Counted from the first letter of the stretch, positions 1 through 11,133 are shown. The stretch is 64,000 nt of DNA from Francisella uliginis (GCF_001895265.1 NZ_CP016796.1:2108001-2172000), one strand, 5' to 3'. Notes: generated from the letters alone by a model not told the origin. Numbers and translations: made by a program.

Positions 1-727
1 AAACAACTATAAAGTTGCAGAAGCAAAACAAAATGATTGGGGTGATTTTGAACCTACACAAGTACAATCAACTCTTGGTATAGGTCAACCATCTGACAAA
101 GTTGTGCTAATAGAGAATGACAAAGAACCTGGTCAGTATAACCCTATGTTTGAGGATGAACATGGTACTTATATCATGAATTCAAAAGATCTAAGAGCAA
201 TCCAGCATGTCGAGGCAATGACAAAAATGGGCGTTGATTGTTTTAAAATTGAGGGGCGTACAAAATCATTCTTCTATGCTGCAAGAACTGCCCAACTTTA
301 TGATCAAGCTATCAAAGATACACTAGCAGGTAAACCTTTTGATATGAGCCTTATGGATAAACTTGAGGGGCTTGCTCACCGTGGCTACACCGAAGGCTTC
401 TATCGTCGCCACGTTCATGATGAATATCAAAAGTATGAAAACTCTGACTCTCGTAGTTCAACGCAACAATTCGTTGGTGAAATTACTGACTTTGACGAGC
501 ATACTGGTTATGCCAATGTAAATGTACGTAATAAGATGAAAATCGGCGATAGTATAGAGTTAATGCTACCTTCAGGTAGTCGTGAAATCATCCTAGATAA
601 TATGCTTGATAAAGATGGCAATCATATGGAAGAAGCCAAAGGAAGTGGTTATCAAGCTAAAGTCAAATTTGATAATGTTTCACCTGAAGATATGAAATTT
701 GCCCTAATGATAAAGAATCTAAAGTAA
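1..727 (+). CDS. trhP: tRNA hydroxylation protein TrhP (peptidase U32 family), C-terminal part
   Basis: The reading frame is open from the first base and ends at 727, so this is the C-terminal ~240 residues of a gene that begins before the window. The segment FEDEHGTYIMNSKDLRA followed by KIEGRTKS and RGYTEGF matches the E. coli YegQ/TrhP branch of the U32 family closely. TrhP takes part in prephenate-dependent 5-hydroxyuridine formation at the tRNA wobble position, together with TrhO in other organisms. The C-terminal part (after about residue 150 of the visible portion) looks like the U32 C-terminal beta-barrel. The GTG at 104 is internal and not a start. Confidence 0.88.
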   Translation, partial: NNYKVAEAKQNDWGDFEPTQVQSTLGIGQPSDKVVLIENDKEPGQYNPMFEDEHGTYIMNSKDLRAIQHVEAMTKMGVDCFKIEGRTKSFFYAARTAQLYDQAIKDTLAGKPFDMSLMDKLEGLAHRGYTEGFYRRHVHDEYQKYENSDSRSSTQQFVGEITDFDEHTGYANVNVRNKMKIGDSIELMLPSGSREIILDNMLDKDGNHMEEAKGSGYQAKVKFDNVSPEDMKFALMIKNLK

Positions 728-742
728 GATTAAATTCCTGAT

Positions 743-910
743 TTATACTGCGCCTTTAAAGAAAACTTGATAAATTATTATCAGTACCATTATAAAAACA
801 CCAAGGTATCTTACCGGAGCTATTCTTCTCCAAGAATCTATATACCAATTCCAGTAATAGTTCCATATAGATTTAACTGTGGTAAGGATAGTTTTCAAAA
901 CTTTCAACAT
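743..910 (-). CDS. small Trp/Tyr-rich membrane protein, 55 aa
   Basis: A short open frame read by hand on the minus strand, ATG at 910 and TAA at 743, just downstream of the MFS exporter on the same strand. The product has a basic, aromatic N-terminal half (WNYYWNWYIDSWRRI) and one hydrophobic helix (about residues 35-51, YLGVFIMVLIIIYQVFF), then KGAV. AGAAG lies about 6 nt before the ATG, a modest ribosome binding site. I do not recognise the family. A single-pass inner-membrane peptide is inferred from composition. It could be a chance frame, but composition and context favour a gene. Confidence 0.5.
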   Translation of the reverse strand: MLKVLKTILTTVKSIWNYYWNWYIDSWRRIAPVRYLGVFIMVLIIIYQVFFKGAV

Positions 911-949
911 AATTAACTTCTAAAATAAAAAATATATCGTCACATTTTA

Positions 950-2128
950 TTATTTCACTTTACCTTTTATTAAAAAAAGAAGTATAAAGCATATTATTGA
1001 CATAATGATCATTGTAACAGCTATAGGTAAAGAGCTTGTAGCTGGGAAAAGCATCGCTATACTTCCTATAACACCACTAATTGCAAACTCCATAGTTCCA
1101 AATAGTGCTGCGGCAACACCTGCTATCTCATAAAATGGCTCTAGACTTCCACTAGCTCCTGTACCTGTAGTAAAAGCCGCTCCAAAAGTAGCAAAGAAAC
1201 AAGGCGCAAAGAACCCCCAAAGTGTCAAACCATAGATCATATATACAACTAAAGATGTTATACCAGCGACAAAAACACAAGCAACTCCAAATATTGCTGT
1301 ATTATAAACACCAAGCTTATTAACTATTGCCCCAGATAATAACGATCCTACTAAAAATGCTATCCCTGCAGAACCAAAAACAACATATATTTTTGAAATT
1401 GGATAACCAAGATAATCTATAATATAAGGGGTCATCGAAAATAATATAAAAAATGATGCCATTCCCGAAACTGCAGTTAAAGAATAAGCCCAAAACTGTA
1501 GAGACCTTCCAACATACAAATATCTTGCAAAGACATCCCATGACATTTTTTTACGTCTTTCAATAGGTAAGCTCTCTTTTACAAAGATAACAACGATTAG
1601 AAAAGCTATAATCGCCAAACCAGTTAGAAAAATAAATGCAGACTCCCACTGAAAATGTGTAGCTAATTGGACACCAATAAGAGGGCCAATAATTGGTGAG
1701 ACAGATATTATTGCATTGATAAAACTATATATCATTGAGCTTGTTTTACCTGAGAAACCATCCCTAATAATAGCAAAAGCACACACAGATAGACCACAAC
1801 AGCCTAACCCCTGGATAACCCTTGAGAATATTAAGAAATCAATAGTAGTTGATACTGCGCATAATACAGATCCAATAACAAATAGTATTGATGATAATAA
1901 AATAACTTTAAATCTACCTAGCTGATCAGATAATGGACCTAAGAATAGCTGTCCCACACCTGTAACAACCAAAAACAAAGATAATGTAACTTGTACCATT
2001 TGTTGAGTAGTATTCAACGCTTCACGCATCTCTGGTAGAACGGGCATATAAACATCCATAGCTAATGCAAAAGCAAAAACCATAGGCCCTAAAATAAGAA
2101 TTGTCTTTAATGGAGAATACTTCCACAT
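950..2128 (-). CDS. MFS drug-resistance transporter, Bcr/CflA type
   Basis: A 392-residue integral membrane protein with about 12 hydrophobic helices. It shows the MFS loop 2-3 motif (LGPLSDQLGRFKV, near residue 63) and the helix 4 element RVIQGLGCCG. The N-terminal MDVYMPVLPEM is typical of the Bcr/CflA branch (drug:proton antiport 1 family). These are proton-driven inner-membrane exporters of small hydrophobic compounds. The ATG at 2128 gives the standard family length. The gene is divergent from nhaD, with about 190 bp of promoter region between them. The substrate cannot be read from the sequence. Confidence 0.88.
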   Translation of the reverse strand: MWKYSPLKTILILGPMVFAFALAMDVYMPVLPEMREALNTTQQMVQVTLSLFLVVTGVGQLFLGPLSDQLGRFKVILLSSILFVIGSVLCAVSTTIDFLIFSRVIQGLGCCGLSVCAFAIIRDGFSGKTSSMIYSFINAIISVSPIIGPLIGVQLATHFQWESAFIFLTGLAIIAFLIVVIFVKESLPIERRKKMSWDVFARYLYVGRSLQFWAYSLTAVSGMASFFILFSMTPYIIDYLGYPISKIYVVFGSAGIAFLVGSLLSGAIVNKLGVYNTAIFGVACVFVAGITSLVVYMIYGLTLWGFFAPCFFATFGAAFTTGTGASGSLEPFYEIAGVAAALFGTMEFAISGVIGSIAMLFPATSSLPIAVTMIIMSIICFILLFLIKGKVK

Positions 2129-2261
2129 AAGAACCTCGATATTGATATTTTTATTGAATAACGGAGTATTATAACAGAATATTTAAAATATTTTACTAAT
2201 TTAGTATACAGCAACTTTTCATGTTTTATACATCATAAAATAAGTAATGATTTATTTTTTA

Positions 2262-2289
2262 TTAACTAAATAGTTCACAATGTTATAAT
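2262..2289 (+). promoter_or_regulatory. sigma-70-type promoter of nhaD
   Basis: TTAACT (2262-2267), a 16-bp spacer and a consensus TATAAT (2284-2289) lie just upstream of nhaD. The predicted transcript would start about 25-30 nt before the ATG at 2322. Confidence 0.5.
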
Positions 2290-2321
2290 ATCCGTCATAA
2301 ATAATTTCTCTAATTTAAATA

Positions 2322-3752
2322 ATGCTCAAAAAACTTATACTAACCTTACCAATATTAATGCTCCCACTGCTATCTTTTGCAAGTGATAGTGAATCAACAC
2401 TTAATGCTATTAGTGTTAATGCGACAAGCCACCCTTTAGCAATAGCTGCTATCGTAGTATTTATCTTAGCTTACTTATTAGTAATGACTGAGGATTTTAC
2501 AAAGCTTAACAAATCAAAACCTGTAATTGTTGCAGCTGGTGTAATTTGGGTTTTAGTTGCAATTGTTGGTGAAACAATTGGTGCTGATAACATTGTTCAT
2601 AGTAACTTCAATCATATCATGACCGAGTATGGTGAACTATTACTTTTCTTATTAGTAGCTATGGCTTATATAAACCTTATGGAAGATAGAAATGTTTTTG
2701 CTAAGCTAAAGAGCTCCCTACTTAGGGCTGGGTTTGGTTTTTTAGGTACTTTTTGGCTAACAGGGATTATCTCATTCTTTTTATCTGCTGTTGCTGATAA
2801 CTTAACTACAGCTTTAGTTATGAGCACTGTTGTTATCTCTATAGGTAAGGATAATAAAAAATTCGTTACAATGGCCTGTGTGAACGTTGTAGTTGCAGCA
2901 AATGCAGGTGGTGCATTCTCACCATTTGGAGATATCACAACATTGATGGTTTGGCAAAAAGGTGTTGTTGGCTTTACTGAGTTCTTTGCTATATTTTTAC
3001 CATCATTAGTTAACTTCTTAGTCCCTGCAATTATTATGAGCTTCTTTTTACCAAAAATGGAAGCACAATCAATAGTCGAAGACAAAGTTGAACTAAAACG
3101 CGGAGCTATACCAGTAATCATCCTATTTATACTTACAATTGCTACAGCGGTTTCATTTGAGCATATTCTTCACTTACCACCATCTTTAGGAATGATGACT
3201 GGTTTTGGCTATGTAATGATTTATAACTATTTCTATGGTTTAAAAATAGCTCATGAAAACAGAAATCCTAAAGGTCGTAAAATGCCTCCTCATGCTTTTG
3301 ATATTTTTGATAAGGTTAAGGAAGCTGAGTGGGATACTTTGCTGTTCTTCTATGGTATTTTAGTTTCTGTACAAGGGCTTGCTGCTCTTGGCTATCTAGG
3401 AATAGCTTCGCAATATATCTATACAGATATGCAATCTATAGCTCCAAGTATATTCTCGGCACATACACAAGCTAATACAATAATAGGGATACTTTCAGCA
3501 ATAGTAGATAATATCCCTGTAATGTTTGCTGTATTAAGCATGAATCCTGTGATGGAACATGCTCAGTGGCTATTAATAACTCTTACAGCTGGTGTAGGAG
3601 GAAGTCTTCTAGCTATAGGATCAGCTGCCGGTGTAGCTGTAATGGGCAAATCAAAAGGCAAATATACTTTTATGGGTCACCTAAAATGGACGTGGGTTAT
3701 TGCTATTGGTTATTTTGCTAGTATTGCTGTTCATTTGCTAATTAATCATTAG
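2322..3752 (+). CDS. nhaD: Na+/H+ antiporter NhaD
   Basis: A 476-residue member of the NhaD branch of the ion transporter superfamily. It starts with a cleavable-looking hydrophobic leader (MLKKLILTLPILMLPLLSFAS), then has about a dozen transmembrane segments. Conserved stretches include ADNLTTALVMS, NAGGAFSPFGDITTLM and IVDNIPVMFAVL, which hold the DN and SP-GD residues expected for ion exchange. NhaD exports sodium or lithium in exchange for protons and supports pH and salt tolerance. Its last 11 bases overlap the end of the convergent ABC exporter gene. Confidence 0.93.
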   Translation: MLKKLILTLPILMLPLLSFASDSESTLNAISVNATSHPLAIAAIVVFILAYLLVMTEDFTKLNKSKPVIVAAGVIWVLVAIVGETIGADNIVHSNFNHIMTEYGELLLFLLVAMAYINLMEDRNVFAKLKSSLLRAGFGFLGTFWLTGIISFFLSAVADNLTTALVMSTVVISIGKDNKKFVTMACVNVVVAANAGGAFSPFGDITTLMVWQKGVVGFTEFFAIFLPSLVNFLVPAIIMSFFLPKMEAQSIVEDKVELKRGAIPVIILFILTIATAVSFEHILHLPPSLGMMTGFGYVMIYNYFYGLKIAHENRNPKGRKMPPHAFDIFDKVKEAEWDTLLFFYGILVSVQGLAALGYLGIASQYIYTDMQSIAPSIFSAHTQANTIIGILSAIVDNIPVMFAVLSMNPVMEHAQWLLITLTAGVGGSLLAIGSAAGVAVMGKSKGKYTFMGHLKWTWVIAIGYFASIAVHLLINH

Positions 3753-5403
3753 TTAGCTCAATAACTTTATTATGATACTCTTTAATCCTACTATTATGGC
3801 TAACTGAAATATAAGCTATCTTTTTATCTTTTAATAAATTATATATCCTCTTTTCAGACTCAGAATCTATATTTGATGTAGCTTCATCTATAAGTACTAA
3901 ATCATAATCTTTAGTAAATATTTTACAGAAACGTAATTTCTGTTGTTCTCCAGAAGATAAAACATTGCGCCAATCATGTATAGTCCCTATAAACTTCTCC
4001 AGATACGAAACCCCAAGATAATCTAATATTTGCTTAAACTCACTATCTGATGGAATACTTGAAAAGGAAGGATAAAATATAGACCTCTTAAAATCATCTT
4101 CTGGAAAATACGGTTTTTGAGATAAAAAAAGTATTCTAGGTGTTTTATTAAAGATAATTTTTCCTTTAAAATTATCACTATGGCCATTTATAACTCTTAG
4201 TAAACTAGTTTTTCCTATACCTGTTTTTCCATGTATAAAGATACTATCTTGCATATCTAAAGAAATACTAATCCCTTTGAGCAGAATTTCATTATCCTTA
4301 GTTATTGATAGATTATCTAAAATCAAGAGGCTATGCTGTAAATGATCTATGTGCCTTGAATTACTATCATCTTTAGAGTTATTTATAGTTTTCTTAAGTT
4401 CCGCTAACCTTGAAACATTAGTTCTTAATTCTGCTAACTCTTCATACCAAAAAACTAAAAATAACATTGGTGAAATAACATTATAAAATGCTGAGTTAAC
4501 CTGCATTACCTGTCCAAAACTAATGCTCCTAGCAAAATATCTTGGTAGTGCTAATATAATACCTGCCAAAGAATAAATCTGAATGAAAAAACTTCTCACA
4601 ATATCTATTTTAGCTTTTCTAAAAGTTACCTGATAAAAGTTTTGGACTATTTTGTTTAAGTTTCTTCTTGATGTAATAAACTCTCTTTTTTCTGACTGAT
4701 TATCATATATTGCAGTTTTATTGTTTCTAATAACAGAGAGTCCATATCTAAAATCAGCTTCATATTTCTGCTGACTGTATAGTAGTTTTTTTAATGGTCT
4801 ACCAACTTTGAAAACAAATATAACATTAATTACACCCAATGTAATAGCTACTAAAAATAAATAACCATAGATATGAAACTGATGTCCATATAGCGAAAAT
4901 GATAAAACTCCTGATAAGCCCCATAAAATAATCGAAAAAGAAATAAGTGTTGAAATACTATGGATACTTTTTAAAAAAAGATCCTTTGACAAAGAGATAA
5001 AATGTAAAATATCATAGCTTATACGCTCTTCGGGATTATCATAACTTCGAGAGTAGTTTAGATAAGCCTTTGAGTTTAGCCAATTACTAACGTAGCTTTC
5101 TGTTAGTGGCTTACGAATAAATATAATCAAATACTGGCCAAAAAAATAAGACAAAAAGCCATTTATTAGCACTGCTGAGGTAATAAATGAAAAAACTATT
5201 AACTCATGAATAAGAGTTGACTTGTCATATTGTTCAATAGCATTATAAAAGGCTACGTACCAATGGTTTAAATATACACTCAAACCAACACTAGCAAACT
5301 CAAAAATCACACATATAGTAAGTATGAATAATGCGAAAATACCCGCTTTACTTTTCCAAAACTCTTTAGATATTGCCCAGTAATTTATAAAGAAGGCTTC
5401 CAT
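3742..5403 (-). CDS. ABC exporter, fused permease and ATPase (SbmA/BacA-YddA-like)
   Basis: A 553-residue half-transporter. The N-terminal ~330 residues contain six hydrophobic segments of the SbmA/BacA-like ABC membrane type (YFGQYLIIFIRKPLTESYVSNWL). The C-terminal ATPase has Walker A HGKTGIGKTSLLR, signature LSSGEQQKLRFCK, Walker B DLVLIDEATSNID and switch His in ISVSHNSR. It would work as a homodimer in the inner membrane. Relatives move peptides, cobalamin or long fatty acids; the substrate here is unknown. It sits 3 bp from the KimA-like permease gene upstream on the same strand, so the two are probably cotranscribed. Confidence 0.85.
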   Translation of the reverse strand: MEAFFINYWAISKEFWKSKAGIFALFILTICVIFEFASVGLSVYLNHWYVAFYNAIEQYDKSTLIHELIVFSFITSAVLINGFLSYFFGQYLIIFIRKPLTESYVSNWLNSKAYLNYSRSYDNPEERISYDILHFISLSKDLFLKSIHSISTLISFSIILWGLSGVLSFSLYGHQFHIYGYLFLVAITLGVINVIFVFKVGRPLKKLLYSQQKYEADFRYGLSVIRNNKTAIYDNQSEKREFITSRRNLNKIVQNFYQVTFRKAKIDIVRSFFIQIYSLAGIILALPRYFARSISFGQVMQVNSAFYNVISPMLFLVFWYEELAELRTNVSRLAELKKTINNSKDDSNSRHIDHLQHSLLILDNLSITKDNEILLKGISISLDMQDSIFIHGKTGIGKTSLLRVINGHSDNFKGKIIFNKTPRILFLSQKPYFPEDDFKRSIFYPSFSSIPSDSEFKQILDYLGVSYLEKFIGTIHDWRNVLSSGEQQKLRFCKIFTKDYDLVLIDEATSNIDSESEKRIYNLLKDKKIAYISVSHNSRIKEYHNKVIELTND

Positions 5404-5406
5404 TTA

Positions 5407-7281
5407 TTACTCTGCTTTATACGGTACTGATATTACTACTCTAGTTGCAGTTTTTTTATCTTTTTTATCCATTGCAGCAATCGCTAACTTAACCATACGA
5501 GAATTTTGATTATGAAGTAAGAAATGCCACCATTTAGTATTAACAACTTCAGGAATCACAACCACAGAATAACCTCGCTCAGGATTTCTTAAGTCATTCT
5601 TATGTAAAATTTGTAATACAGGAGTAATAAAAGAGTTATACACAGGACGCATTATCAAAAGCTTTTCTTTAAATGCTAGATTTTTCCACTGAGCTTTTAT
5701 CTTAGCTATTTTTTTCTCATTAGCTGAAACAAATACTGGCGTTATATCATCAGATATATTTCTCGCTAATCTTAATGCTTCTATTGTACCTCGGTGGATA
5801 CGCGAGACTAAAAGTACAATCTTAGGCTCTGCATTTTCATGTACACAAGCATTTACAATAGCTTCATCAACACTCAAGGCTAAGCTATTTTCTCTTTTTA
5901 TATAATGTTTTTTAATCGAGTATAAACCAAACATAATAATTAAAATTGCAATTATTACTATCCATACCCCTTCAAAAAACTTACTCTCAACAATTGTTAT
6001 TAATACAACAAATGTTGCTACACAACCAAAAGCATTTATAAAGGCTCTAAAACCCCAACTTTTGTACTGGCGCTTATTTCTATACCAAAATTTAACTAAA
6101 CCAGCCTGACAAAGAGTAAATGCTATAAATACACCAAATGCATATAAAGGGATCAGCTTACTAACTTGTGCTTCAAAAATAACTACTAAAACTGCTGATA
6201 ATACTGTCAACATCATAATACCATTTCTAAAAGCGAACCTATCCCCAACACGCTGAAGCTGCTCAGGAAGATATTGGTCTTTACTCATAATTGATGCTAG
6301 AGTAGGAAATCCTGTAAAACAAGTATTTGCAGCCATAAGCAAAATCAAACAAGTAGATGCTTGTAGAAAATAATATAAAATACCATTTCCTAAAACTTGA
6401 TGAGCAACTTGAGATAAGACACTTTCTGAAAAACCAGGATAAATTTTTGTTTTAGTAGCAATAAATGTAACACCCGCAAACATGACTATAGATAGCAATG
6501 TCATCAAAATAATACCAAATATAGCTTTTGACATCACAGGTGATTTATATGCTGAAACACCATTAGCATAAGACTCAATACCAGTAAGAGCGGCACTACC
6601 AGATGAAAAGGCTCTTAAAACTAGAGTAATTGTTAATACACCTATTGAGGTATGCATTTGATTAAAATAGTTCTGTGTATACTCAAATTTTGCTAAAGAG
6701 CCATCACTATACTGATAAACTCCAACGACTATCATTATAAGTATTGAAGCGATAAACATATAGGTTGGCCATGCAAAGATTTTTGCTGTTGATTTCACTC
6801 CTCGCAGATTGATAACCATCAAAAGTACAAGTAAGACTAAAGCTAGCTCAACAATATAGTTATTTAATGCAGGAAAGGCCGAACTTATAGCAACAGATGC
6901 TGTAGATACAGATACTGCTACAGTAAGTATATAGTCAATTATTAACGATGCAGATGTCAGTAAAAGTAGTTTTTCATTAAAATGAGATTTTACTATCGAG
7001 TATGATCCACCACCTTCTGGATGAGCTTTTATTACTTGTGCATAAGAAAATCCCATTAGCAATATTAATAATATTACCATTAACCCAACACCGATAGCAT
7101 ACTTTGAAACCGCAGTTGCTCCAGCCATTGCTAAAACTATAAATACCTCTCCGGTTGCATAAGATACTGATGACAATGCATTTGAGGATAAAATTGCAAA
7201 GCCTGAAAGTAGCCCTATTTTCTGCTCATGCTGCTTAGTTGTAGGAATTGGTGAACCAAATATCAGATTTCTTATTTTCAT
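5407..7281 (-). CDS. APC-family permease, KimA-like
   Basis: A 624-residue protein with a 12-helix APC core up to about residue 450 and a soluble C-terminal domain of about 160 residues. The opening GSPIPTTKQHEQKIGLLSGFAILSSNALSSVSYATGE matches the KimA/YdaO branch, whose members are high-affinity potassium (K+/H+) importers; other relatives are annotated as amino acid permeases. HPEGGGSYSI and VLRAFSSGSAALTGIESYANG are the family's substrate-site segments. If KimA-like, it complements the Kdp system in the same window. The gene lies 6 bp downstream of obgE on the same strand. Confidence 0.8.
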   Translation of the reverse strand: MKIRNLIFGSPIPTTKQHEQKIGLLSGFAILSSNALSSVSYATGEVFIVLAMAGATAVSKYAIGVGLMVILLILLMGFSYAQVIKAHPEGGGSYSIVKSHFNEKLLLLTSASLIIDYILTVAVSVSTASVAISSAFPALNNYIVELALVLLVLLMVINLRGVKSTAKIFAWPTYMFIASILIMIVVGVYQYSDGSLAKFEYTQNYFNQMHTSIGVLTITLVLRAFSSGSAALTGIESYANGVSAYKSPVMSKAIFGIILMTLLSIVMFAGVTFIATKTKIYPGFSESVLSQVAHQVLGNGILYYFLQASTCLILLMAANTCFTGFPTLASIMSKDQYLPEQLQRVGDRFAFRNGIMMLTVLSAVLVVIFEAQVSKLIPLYAFGVFIAFTLCQAGLVKFWYRNKRQYKSWGFRAFINAFGCVATFVVLITIVESKFFEGVWIVIIAILIIMFGLYSIKKHYIKRENSLALSVDEAIVNACVHENAEPKIVLLVSRIHRGTIEALRLARNISDDITPVFVSANEKKIAKIKAQWKNLAFKEKLLIMRPVYNSFITPVLQILHKNDLRNPERGYSVVVIPEVVNTKWWHFLLHNQNSRMVKLAIAAMDKKDKKTATRVVISVPYKAE

Positions 7282-7287
7282 CTATAT

Positions 7288-8322
<1,035 letters not shown>

Positions 8323-8386
8323 CTAATTGTATATTATATACTTTAGTTATTGATTTATCATTTTTAAACTTAACTTTCTTAAAAAC

Positions 8387-10669
8387 TTACAGCAACTCTC
8401 CTGAATTAAAGTCTACAGTATCAAAATTAACATCTAAAAACTGGTTACTTACTGATGCATTTTGAGTAAGTGTAACAATACCAAATATATTTCTTTTTAC
8501 TGTATAATAAGTCCAATTATCAGGTGTTCTAGTGTTCCTAGTTAGTAAATATTCTTCACTAGTTTCTCTATTAGTTTTCATTATTGCTTCTTGCCTACGT
8601 CCATCATATCTATCTACTAAACCATATACTCCATCATCTAGAGAATACCCTGCAACAGGATTTCCAGGATCCAAATCTAGAGCATTAAACGATAGTTCAT
8701 AACCTAGATTTAAGAAATTAACATCTGGTCCTAAAATAGGAAGTAAAGAATTTGTTTCCTCTGTATATGGTACTACATCATCACAAGCCCCTAAAAAATC
8801 TTTAGACTTGCTACCATTAAAGTCTTTACCAATCCTCCTCCAGCGATCGAAAGCAAGAGGATTTCTTTTGGGCTCCTCTCCCATAGTATCTCTTCTAGCT
8901 TCATAAAATATACCTTTGTTATGAATGACAATATCTCCTTCCAGATACGAATATACATTTGGATCCCACTCATATATGTCATCCACACGCCAAACAACTC
9001 TACCACTAGAAGAAGTAGTTCCTGGATTAGTCCCTGCACCTGTATTAGAAACTAACTCAAAGCGCTTATTACGCCAAATCACCTTATCCCCAATATCATA
9101 TCTTAAGTCTTGACTATATGGCATAACCCAATTAGAACGAGGATAAACCGTCCTCCACCAATTTACATTAGCTCCAGGCCAAGCACCTAGCCAACTCCAC
9201 TTTTCCAAAAGCGCTCCTTCGAAAATACATTGATCTCCTTGATTATAATCCGAGCTTGATGAGCATATTTCATTACCATCTACTGCTGGATACACTCCAA
9301 AACAATTAATATAATCTTGAGTTGGTGTTACGGTCGTATAGCATGTATTTAAATGATCTAAGGCTGTCTTATTATCATTATGGAAGCCTAAATTAATCCA
9401 GTCAAAGAAATTTGGCGGTTGGCTACCTTGACTCCCCCTTCTTGCACGATAAAATTTATAATCAAATATAACAATATCATCAGCTTGATATGTGATTCTA
9501 TCATTCCATAAATAAATATCATCGACTCTCCAAGCATCTCCATTCTGTCTATGAAAAGGAGATATCCTGTTTTGGCCCGGAGAAGAGATTCGAACAAAGC
9601 GCATATCATTAAAGAGAACCTTATCGCCAATTTGATATTCTGCTCTACCATCATATTTCTGAATCCAATCAGAGTTTGCATAATAAATTCGCCATGAAAC
9701 ACTATCTCTTGACGGCGTATCACTAGTATCTGATTGTGCTTGATATATTGTATCATTTTCTCTACATCTATCACCAGCACTATACTGATTACCAGAAGAG
9801 CAAACAGAGTATTTATCTAAAATAGGAAATGTGCCAAAACAATCAGTATATGTATAGTCTGGCATAGTTAATGATTCAGCTATTGGAATACAGCTTTGCG
9901 CACTAAAATTAGTAGTAAAATCATCCAAGCTAGTCATGATCAGACAACCACTTGCACTATTAGAAGATGTATCATAGACTCCTAGAGAAACCTCCCAATT
10001 ACCATCATTTAATCGCCAGCCTTGTGATAAAGCATAACTACCACCATCAGTTAGTTCGTTAGATACATCTAATGTAGCATCTGCAAACCCTGGCCTGCTA
10101 AGAGTCAGCACCTCAGAGTTACTATCAATTGAAACATCCCCAATATAGCCAATACGATCATCTGTAAGCTCTCCGCTACCTGAGTTGAAGTGTTGAGGCT
10201 GAAGATTGTCAAAGTTTATAGCTGGAATATTTAGAGCTAAACTTGTTTTATTTAGACCTCTATCGGCACTGGATTGCCTATTACTAGGTACTTTTATTTG
10301 TACTGTTTTTGCAATTTGACCACTAACTACGTTCATATAGTAGTCTATAGTTCTCATAGCAGTTCCAGGCTCTGGAATTATAAATGAGTCAAACCTTGCA
10401 TTTTCAGCTCCTGTAGTATGATTGTTTGGAATTGCTGTAGATCCAGATGGAGGAATATTACTATTATATGTTAGAGTTGAGCCACTGACTGTGCTTACAA
10501 ATTGTTGATGAAAGGCAATACGATCTTGCAAACTTTGATTCTCTTGTTGCGCCAATAATAGGTTATAACTGGTCAAAGAATAAACTAAATAACCCATTGA
10601 TAAAAAAATAATCGCTATAACAATAGCTAAAACAAGTGCTGTGCCATTATCATTATTTCGAATCTTCAT
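8387..10669 (-). CDS. PilX-like minor pilin fused to duplicated carbohydrate-binding-like repeats
   Basis: A 760-residue protein. The N-terminus NDNGTALVLAIVIAIIFLSMGYLVYSL is a prepilin-type helix of the PilX kind, cleavable after the Gly and lacking the usual Glu5. Residues ~277-440 and ~456-625 are an internal duplication. Each copy starts with a Cys-containing block (DCFGTFPILD / NCFGVYPAVD), then three modules of the pattern Y-x2-GD-x-V/C-x5-7-F/Y-x-A/L ending in W (for example YSAGDRCRENDTIYQAQ, YQIGDKVLFNDMRFV). That pattern resembles chitin-binding modules of the CBM5/12 type. The gene lies 464 bp downstream of two other pilin-like genes on the same strand. A surface tip adhesin on a type IV pilus or pseudopilus is inferred. 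Confidence 0.75.
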   Translation of the reverse strand: MKIRNNDNGTALVLAIVIAIIFLSMGYLVYSLTSYNLLLAQQENQSLQDRIAFHQQFVSTVSGSTLTYNSNIPPSGSTAIPNNHTTGAENARFDSFIIPEPGTAMRTIDYYMNVVSGQIAKTVQIKVPSNRQSSADRGLNKTSLALNIPAINFDNLQPQHFNSGSGELTDDRIGYIGDVSIDSNSEVLTLSRPGFADATLDVSNELTDGGSYALSQGWRLNDGNWEVSLGVYDTSSNSASGCLIMTSLDDFTTNFSAQSCIPIAESLTMPDYTYTDCFGTFPILDKYSVCSSGNQYSAGDRCRENDTIYQAQSDTSDTPSRDSVSWRIYYANSDWIQKYDGRAEYQIGDKVLFNDMRFVRISSPGQNRISPFHRQNGDAWRVDDIYLWNDRITYQADDIVIFDYKFYRARRGSQGSQPPNFFDWINLGFHNDNKTALDHLNTCYTTVTPTQDYINCFGVYPAVDGNEICSSSSDYNQGDQCIFEGALLEKWSWLGAWPGANVNWWRTVYPRSNWVMPYSQDLRYDIGDKVIWRNKRFELVSNTGAGTNPGTTSSSGRVVWRVDDIYEWDPNVYSYLEGDIVIHNKGIFYEARRDTMGEEPKRNPLAFDRWRRIGKDFNGSKSKDFLGACDDVVPYTEETNSLLPILGPDVNFLNLGYELSFNALDLDPGNPVAGYSLDDGVYGLVDRYDGRRQEAIMKTNRETSEEYLLTRNTRTPDNWTYYTVKRNIFGIVTLTQNASVSNQFLDVNFDTVDFNSGELL

Positions 10670-11133
10670 AGATCTACAGCTCCTACTGAATTAAAGAGAC
10701 TATACTAGTAATGAATACTTGAAAATGATTTGACATAACTATGAAGTCCCCTCTTGATTAAATCTAAGTTTGTTTTATATTTATGTTCCCTACAAATTAC
10801 TACTCTTAGATTAGGTAAATTACCAAATATAACTACCTTACAGATTTATAACTTTTATTTACAAAAGGATAGTTTTTTCAAATAGTAACATTAATTTTTA
10901 ATTGATAAGAATATCTTTTTTTAACAAGACATATTAATTTTGAACAATCCTCTATGAAGAGAAAAATTTAAATAATGAAATACTTCAAATATAGAAAATA
11001 CACTGTAATAAATTTTACTAACTATACTTTGAGTTGAGTAGTTAGTTTATCATTTTTTATCTTTGATAATTTTTAAAGAGACTCTACTGTCGTATATTAT
11101 TCAAAAAACTTATATCAAGTTTCAAAAACCCTA
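10670..11133. other. 464-bp intergenic region inside the pilin cluster
   Basis: No open frame longer than about a dozen codons is visible on either strand. A short element is repeated at both ends: TTAAAGAGACTATACT near 10691 and TTAAAGAGACTCTACT near 11075, in direct orientation. This could be the scar of a small duplication or a deleted gene. The ribosome binding site (TAGGAG) for the 760-aa pilin gene lies at the left edge. Confidence 0.4.

Noticed and set aside
8791-9780. Overlapping frames of 82, 130 and 62 codons inside the 760-aa pilin gene
   Set aside because: They are shadows of a clearly coding frame with domain repeats.
10670-11133. Possible missing pilin gene in the gap
   Set aside because: All frames close within about a dozen codons; only a short direct repeat is seen.
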